In this document: in pieces, positions 57,846 to 64,000 of the stretch | Numbering within the stretch: the stretch's first letter is position 1 | Layout of the letters: every line of letters starts with the position of its first letter | Source: Lateolabrax maculatus | Taxonomy: Eukaryota > Chordata > Actinopteri > Acropomatiformes > Lateolabracidae | DNA length: 64,000 nt | Direction: 5' to 3' | Assembly (NCBI GenBank): GCA_031216445.1 | Contig: CM062211.1 | Coordinates: 3,112,001 to 3,176,000, forward strand | Notes under the pieces: generated by a model | The model's database searches: none | Seen by the model: only the letters and a program-made list of their open reading frames with translations | What the model was told of the DNA's origin: nothing | Position numbers and translations under genes: made by a program

Positions 57846-60700
57846 AATGAGCAGTCTCTGACCCAAAGAAGTTGTGATCAGCAGTCTATGAATGGCAAAC
57901 GACAACATCAAAGTGGATGAAGAACATCCTTCCTACTTGTGAGCCACAGCCGAAAAGCAGACCAATGACAAGCGAAGCAAACTCACATCGAGGAAGCGCT
58001 GTGACACATCCTCCCCCCCCCCACCCCCCCATCTGTCAGTTTCTCAGTGATCTCAGTTCACTGAACCGCTGATGCGTACTTACACCCTGTCTGTCCTGCA
58101 CCCAGCTGGCCTGATGAGGTGCATCGTCCAGAGCACATGGATGTAATGGAGGGTGAAATCTATGAGGAGCTCTAGGATTAGACTCTCTACACTCTATGAG
58201 CACTAAAGCAAAATGACATTCCTCTAACCAGCTGCAGGATTTAGGATGGCTGCTGGCAGTCATGCATGTAGGCACACTCAAGATATTCATCAGTTCAAAA
58301 TCACTTATGTATGACTTATATAACTTCTTCTAATGTGACCATAATAAACATCTGCAAGCCCATGCGGGCCTGGTGTGGCCTACTGTTGGCTGTGTCCAAA
58401 TCCAAGAATGTTTTCCTGTGAGCACTGGTCTATGCCAGGGTTGAACCGTCTCACCAAATCTGTTTCTTGATTTTAGTAAGACATTTGAAATAAGACTGGT
58501 GAGAGTGAACCAAAACAGTAAAGTTTTGGGGCGCTAAAACCTAAACAACGCGCTGAAAGACGCTAAGACACCGGCATCATGGACATAGAGTTGGGGCATG
58601 ATTGCGTGTGTGTCCGTTGCGAGTGTTTGATTTCACATACATACATGTTAATACATACATGGTAATAAAAATGATTGATCATAGCCACATAAAGTGAGGT
58701 TTAAAATATAGGGCTTTTACTTGTAATTAAGTATTTGCTTATTATGGTATTGCTACTAAAGTAAAAAACTTTTCAATCATTGCATATCATCATTTCACAC
58801 TCTGTTAGACACTGTTACACCCAGATGTCCCAGAGGCTAGTGGTGCTATTAGTGAACTAATGTCAGCAAGTACGTTAAAATAACTGTGACAGAGGGCTCT
58901 CATGCTCCCAGGCTAACACAAACACTCACACAGGGCTAGTACTAACAGTGGGGCAGACCTCTACTGCATGTGCACACTCACACTCAGTAGCAGGAATGAT
59001 CCTGACGCACACAAGCAAATTAGACAGCGACCCCGAGATCGCTTAGTGTACGTTTTACAGATCTGCAGTCCAAGCGTGACTGATGTCGTAGTCATGCCTT
59101 TGAGGCACAGTCTCTAAAGCTTCTTATTAATGACTCCTAACTGTTCCAGTAGAAGGAAACACCCAGGAAAACCTCCACACCCCTGATGTTATCTCCCCTA
59201 TTTTTTCCCCCAGACTTCCTATCAGCAGCCAGTGGAGCTCGCATCACGTCCCCAGACAGCAGCTAGATGATAACAAAGCCTTTTTTTTTCTTAAATAGAC
59301 TTGCTAGTTGTTGCTTTTTGCATTCAGAGAAGGATGTGGACCCGTCACTCAAGAGAGATTTGGAGCTGAGTGAATGGAGGCATAGTAAAAGTGCCCTGAA
59401 AGCAATTCCTGGGACGTTTGTGAATATCCGTCGTCATGGCTACAAGCGGCTGAGACAACTCGGTGGCTCCTGCGGGGCAACAATCTGCCCAAACTGCCAG
59501 ACTTTAATCCAAATGTCAAACACAACACCAGCTGGACCAATGTGCTTGTTTCTAGAGTAAATTAAACTGTCATTGCAAGCTAATGGTAAGGGAACAAATT
59601 AATATTCATCATTTAAAACTCCCAGCACAAGAAAAAACACATCTGGGATTGGTTATTTCAAGTTTCTGTTGCATGTGCATGAATGATGCTTTTAAGATAA
59701 ACCATTCGACCTTTGTCTTGTGACTGATTGTTCTGATATTGCAAAAGCAGAAAAATAAACAGAAACTATCCTTTCTGTTTTATGTTGAATGTTTATACTG
59801 ACTGATGAAATGTCTCAGACAAAGCAAGAGAGAGAAAGTGAATGAATGAAATAATGAGATTAAACCTATGGGCTTCTTTCACTCAAAGTTCTTTACAAAT
59901 AAAAATAAAGTAATTACTAAATTAATAATTTAAAAGGCCTGTTTTCTTTTTAATGTTTAAGTGTTGAGCTGTTGCCCAGGTGACTGTCTGACGCTGAATG
60001 TGATGCCAAACACCCAGAGGTGAAACAGAGGAGTGTCAGCACTCAACTTCAAAATGAGATATCACAGAGAGAAAAAATCACAGTGAACGGAGAGATGTCT
60101 TCTGTGGTTCTCTGTGCAGAGCAGGGAGTTGTGAGTAGTTGTAGGCCAACAGAAGAGCATCAACTCCCAAATCTCAGCCTCATGTCGGGATGTCAGATCT
60201 CCCCTGGAAAAGTATGGACACATGAAATGACACTTGGACAGGGCTGCGGAGACGAGTCTCACAGCAGTCCAGGTCTAAGTTAAATAAGTCCAAGTTTCAG
60301 GTCAGGTGTCAGGCTCTGTGGGGCCCCCGTGTTGCACTTTGGTGTGTATTTGTGTGAGACTGTTAAGAGGTGGACACGCAAACACAAAGACATGCTGACT
60401 CTCCGAATCCAAACAGGCCTTTCCCGTGATCAAACAACATCAGTCCCAACGTGACTTCAACCCCGCGTCCTTGAGTCATGGACCATTTTAGGAAAGAATC
60501 AAAACCAGGGGGAACACATTGTCTCGGAGCTTCCTTTGTTATTCAAAATGTCCGGGGGAAGCTCTGGGATTGGACCAGATTGGGTCTGCCCCTGGTTCCT
60601 CATGATAAGGGAGGCAGGGACAAGTCCTGGGGAATGGGCAGTGCTCCTGGTCTGCCACACTGGCTGCAAACAGCTGAACACTCTGCAGGAGCACAGTACA
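57846..60700. other. No gene recognised
   Basis: It has a C-rich tract at 58,010-58,030. The frames at 59,267-59,560 and 60,020-60,283 (+) show no domain, no splice context and no signal peptide. Confidence 0.4.
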
Positions 60701-60716
60701 GCACCAGGCCACTGTG

Positions 60717-60743
60717 GGAGAGAGAGAGAGAGAGAGAGAGAGG
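60717..60743. repeat. (GA)n microsatellite
   Basis: A GA tract of about 12 units about 320 bases upstream of the putative signal-peptide exon. Confidence 0.9.
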
Positions 60744-61060
60744 GGTAGAGAGACACTGGGCTACAACGGCACAGCCAAGGAGACACTCTTTCCCCCCCAA
60801 ATCCCTCCGCAGAGACGGAAAGAAGCAGCGGAGACAAACAAAAGCATTCTTGGCTCTCAGTTTAAAAGAGAAAAAGTTAACAATACGCGGGGCGAGATCA
60901 TTTAGATACAAATCCGAGGAGAGAGGCGTGACAGGACGGCGTCAGGCTCGGGCTGATCCCCCCCCCACCCCGCCCCCCCACAGAACGTCTCCACGCACAA
61001 AGTGCGGGATCGTAGCGCGTGAAGGATACAAACATCTGAGAGAAGAGGAGCAGACACAGG

Positions 61061-61103
61061 ATGAGAGCGACTCTGGGGATCACGTGGCTGCTGCTCTGCC
61101 TCG
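61061..61103 (+). CDS. Putative first coding exon with signal peptide (gene unidentified, partial)
   Basis: It reads MRATLGITWLLLCL and splits the next codon at CTCG|GTCAGTAC (phase 1). A short charged start, a Leu-rich core and a phase-1 intron right after the signal peptide are typical of exon 1 of secreted and membrane proteins. The upstream 350 bases are purine- and GC-rich, as in a 5' UTR, and CpG-rich sequence continues to about 61,350. No later exon was recognised before the window ends, so the gene would continue to the right. The family is unknown. Confidence 0.35.
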
Positions 61104-61162
61104 GTCAGTACATTTCAACTCAAAGTGCACGTTCACCTGCGATGGTTCCCATGGGGACGGAG

Positions 61163-61189
61163 TGTGTCCGCGTGTGTCCGTGTGTGTCC

Positions 61190-61215
<26 letters not shown>
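61163..61215. repeat. (GTGTGTCC)n passing into (GT)n
   Basis: Three units of roughly 'gtgtgtccgc/t' precede a perfect TG tract. Confidence 0.85.
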
Positions 61216-61221
<6 letters not shown>

Positions 61222-61389
61222 CTCTCCAGGATCTCTGTGTAGCATCTAAACTATATGATAGGATGTCCGCGGTGGGAGTGAAAGCAGTGGAAGTGTGCTC
61301 CCGCTGCAGCATCACTGGCGCTTTAAAGACAGGACTGGAGACAGAGTGGTGCGGCAACAGGTGCACAGAGTTGCACAAGTTTTTCGGGT

Positions 61390-62110
61390 TTTTTTTTTAA
61401 TGTATAAATACTTAAGTAAAAGGTCTGTATTTAAAATTTTACTTGAGTAAAAATACATTGGTAGGATTATAGCAGTATGATGTAGCTACTTAAACAATAA
61501 AAAGTAAAAGTACTCATTCTGCAGTGGTGGAGGAGGTACCAAGTATCCTTTACTAGTACTAATAAATTCTCTATTACATTCAAAATCCTATTTAGTAGAA
61601 TAGTACATTACAACAAGTATTACCCAACAGAATGCTTAAAGAATCAACATGAAAGTATTGGTTTTGCAGGAAATGGCCCCTGTGACTGATATATATATAT
61701 ATATATATTACATTATTATATATTTAATGGTGATGATGCCTCAGTGTGTAAGCAGCATGTTAATGTTGCAGCTGGCGGAGGTAGAACTCATGTGAAAGAC
61801 TGTGTGCTGTTGGGTGGCTTCAGATACTGTATCATATTTATTCTTAACCTGAAAAGTAACTACAGCTGTTAGATAAATGTAGTGGAGGGAAAAATACAAA
61901 GGAGATTGAAATTGAAATACTCAGTAAAGCAGAAGTGGCTCACGTGAACTACAGTACTTCAGTAAGTGTCATTATGGACCCCCGCTGCATTCCTTTATTG
62001 TGCTGTTGGACATAAAGTACTGCGTGGAAGTGTAAGCAGCACATTCATGTTGTAGCTGGAGGTGGTGCTTGTGACCCCTCATGACAAGAGTTGCGGGCAG
62101 TTTTAACTTA
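61390..62110. mobile_element. Non-coding teleost interspersed repeat ('acttgagtaaaa' family), degenerate
   Basis: 'tacttaagtaaaag..ctgtatttaaaattttacttgagtaaaaatac', 'gtaaaagtac', and two copies of 'gtgtaagcagcatgttaatgttgcagctggcgga' (61,747 and 62,031) mark the same family as 26.8 kb but in the other orientation. The duplicated module suggests two nested or tandem insertions. A (TA)n tract lies at 61,689-61,708. Confidence 0.6.
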
Positions 62111-63530
62111 GAAACTCTCTGTTTTTCTACTCAGACTGTATCAGCCGAAGGGTTTTTAGAGCCCTGGAGAGGTGAAAGTATTTCACAAGAAATCACAGAC
62201 TTTGTGTGATAGAAATTTCTTTTTTCTTCTTTTTCCTGTCTTCTTTTTAATCGTCTGGTGACCCACACGGTTGGGAATCCCTGGTTTAATCTGTAACTTT
62301 GCGTTGTGTTTCGTGAGATCACAACATGTTTTGTATGTACAATCCTTATCAGCAAAGCATCTGTCAAATACATGCTGTAGTAAAGTGCAGGTACCTCAAA
62401 ATTAAACCACAGTAAGTACAGTACTCTATACAACTGAGTACTAAATGTACTCAGAAAGTATACCCTAGCCCCTAAACCTGAAAACATTATTACATTGTCT
62501 TGCAACTACTACCCTAATCATTCACATGTTTTTAATTAGCTCCACCTCCCTGATTTCGTTGCCTATATACAAGACTGGCAAGTATCCTTTACTGTACAAT
62601 GTAGGCTACAATTTGTACGAGGGTTTCCTCATGTTACATAGGCCTGTAGGATAGTTTAATACCCCATAAACTGTATTTGTTATGGCATGCATGTCATATA
62701 GATACAAGTCTTTTGAATACAGCAGTTGCATCCAAATTTGAATATTGCATGTGAAGTATCATAGGGAAAAAGGGACGTTTCTGTTTAACGCAGAAAAGTC
62801 AGACTTTTGTATTCAATCTGTGGACAAATTCAGGCTCTGAGAACACAGGATCAGTGGATGCTGCCAACCAGCGTCGCTGCCAGTCCAAGCCTTTTTGTCT
62901 TCTTCTCGCTTCCTACTTCATTTGTGCACAAACTGAGGAGAGTGAAATCCTCTGCATTGAGCAGCTTCCCTGGTTTTTTCTCTGTGTTACTGTTGACCTG
63001 TTTGGGAAGCACATTCCCACTGCTGCTGTGTGTACTGTACTGAATCTGTATGAAGTTGGCCATAATCGTGTGTGATGGACTCAAAACATCTGCCCCTCCA
63101 CCCTCCATCGTCCCACAGTTAAGGGCTCCCCAAAACCCCCCTCTCTCCAAATACACACACACATACACACACAGTCCTCCAAAAGCTGTGGCTGAGGACA
63201 GAAGGAGTCTGAATAATGAAGCGCACCCCTGACCTCCCTCCCTGGCTGAGAGGCGAGGAAAGTGTTTTTCTTTAATTATGCACCTGCCGCTCTCTCGCCA
63301 CTACAGTAGGTGGATTCAGTCGGGGGGCTTTTATTTATTTTTTGAACGTGTGAAAAGAAAACAGTGTGACACAGTCCCAAAATTTAATCTGAAGGCGGTC
63401 AGCACTTTTTCTAAAAATAAAACACAGTTTTGTGCGTGTGAACGCACATCTGTGTCTGTATGTTTAACACCCTGTTATCACAAGCAGGGTTGAAAACTAA
63501 GAGATATACAATGTATTTTTTGCAATTTTC
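62111..63530. other. No gene recognised
   Basis: Frames of 60-125 codons on both strands lack domain, signal-peptide or splice support. 'agtactgtactgaa'-type text near 62,390-62,460 may be a further piece of the neighbouring repeat. Confidence 0.4.
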
Positions 63531-63531
63531 A

Positions 63532-63603
63532 GTTATAAAGTAACTTTTTGTTACTTTATTATAAAGTTATAAAGTAACTTTTTGTTACTTTATAACCTTA
63601 TAG
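63532..63603. repeat. Tandemly duplicated palindrome
   Basis: The unit 'agttataaagtaactttttgttactttat' occurs twice in a row with a 5-base link. Each copy is itself an inverted repeat (ATAAAGTAAC / GTTACTTTAT) around five T. The whole can fold into two hairpins or one cruciform. Confidence 0.85.
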
Positions 63604-64000
63604 CCTTTTTGTACTTTTTTTTAGGTTCTTTCTAAAGTGATTGATTCTGATTTCTCTTAATTTATCGTACTTGATAACTTTTGGAAAGCAAGATTAATGT
63701 GCAGTCAAAGGGATTTCAGTTTTTTAACTTCTTCTTTTTAAAGCGACTCATATTGTGAGGCAACTGTGTAGTGGCCACATTATGGGATGCACACTGGCCC
63801 CCAAAGCCTTTTCCCCATTCACCATCATAAGAAAAGGAGCACCTCTAAAATTGTGAATACATTGTAACATGTGAATATAAACCCCCTGAAGTTACTTTAC
63901 ACTTACTTTAACTGGGCAGATGTGAGTGTGTCATCTAACACTTGGCAAGAAGAATAGCAAGTGAATAGCCAAAATGTTGAACTATTCCTTTTGTTATTAC

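Noticed and set aside
59267..59560. 97-codon plus-strand frame with several Cys
   Set aside because: It has no recognisable zinc-binding spacing, no splice context and no neighbouring exons.
60478..61242. 254-codon open frame on the plus strand
   Set aside because: It crosses a (GA)n tract, GC-rich leader and (GT)n tract, with Arg/Glu and Val/Cys low-complexity text and no family resemblance.
1..64000. CRISPR arrays, bacterial operons, tRNA or rRNA genes
   Set aside because: The genes are split by spliceosomal introns and the repeats are eukaryotic. No cloverleaf, rRNA core or spaced-repeat array was seen.

Overview
The window looks like nuclear DNA of a ray-finned fish, most likely a percomorph teleost. 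It has vertebrate-type genes split by GT-AG introns, dense (CA)n/(GT)n microsatellites, and decayed copies of repeat families common in teleosts. Four protein-coding loci can be named, and a fifth first exon is possible.

Layout, left to right. Positions 1-26,293 appear to be the first intron of chst11 (chondroitin 4-O-sulfotransferase 1, minus strand). Only its first coding exon (26,294-26,411) is in the window; the rest lies off the left edge. Positions 28,834-37,032 hold a complete 14-exon thioredoxin-reductase-family gene (minus strand), including an in-frame UGA, a terminal Cys-Sec-Gly and a SECIS-like hairpin in the 3' UTR. A GC-rich interval (about 38,100-39,000) separates it head to head from nfyb (NF-Y subunit beta, plus strand, coding exons 40,044-42,080). 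hal (histidine ammonia-lyase, minus strand, 42,720-50,422) follows tail to tail, with its poly(A) signal about 35 bases from that of nfyb. Positions 50,423-61,060 are mostly repeats and unassigned sequence. A possible first exon of a secreted or membrane protein lies at 61,061-61,103 (plus), and the remainder is repeat-rich.

The order and orientation chst11 / txnrd / nfyb match human CHST11-TXNRD1-NFYB on chromosome 12, so by position the reductase-like gene is the TXNRD1 counterpart. The most interesting result is that its reading frame is intact and keeps the selenocysteine tail, yet the residues that make the family an enzyme have been replaced. The redox Cys pair of the FAD domain became Arg/Ser, both Arg of the NADPH 2'-phosphate site became Gln/Pro, the FAD-contacting Asp of the IGD motif became Ser, and the Glu of the His-Glu dyad became Gln. 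The dimerisation domain is much better preserved. This reads as a selenocysteine-bearing pseudoenzyme rather than a dead gene.

The four named genes do not form one pathway. chst11 acts in Golgi chondroitin sulfation, nfyb in CCAAT-box transcription, hal in histidine breakdown, and the txnrd-like gene descends from a redox enzyme. All exon boundaries were read by eye from splice signals, reading phase and family resemblance; no alignment or database search was run.
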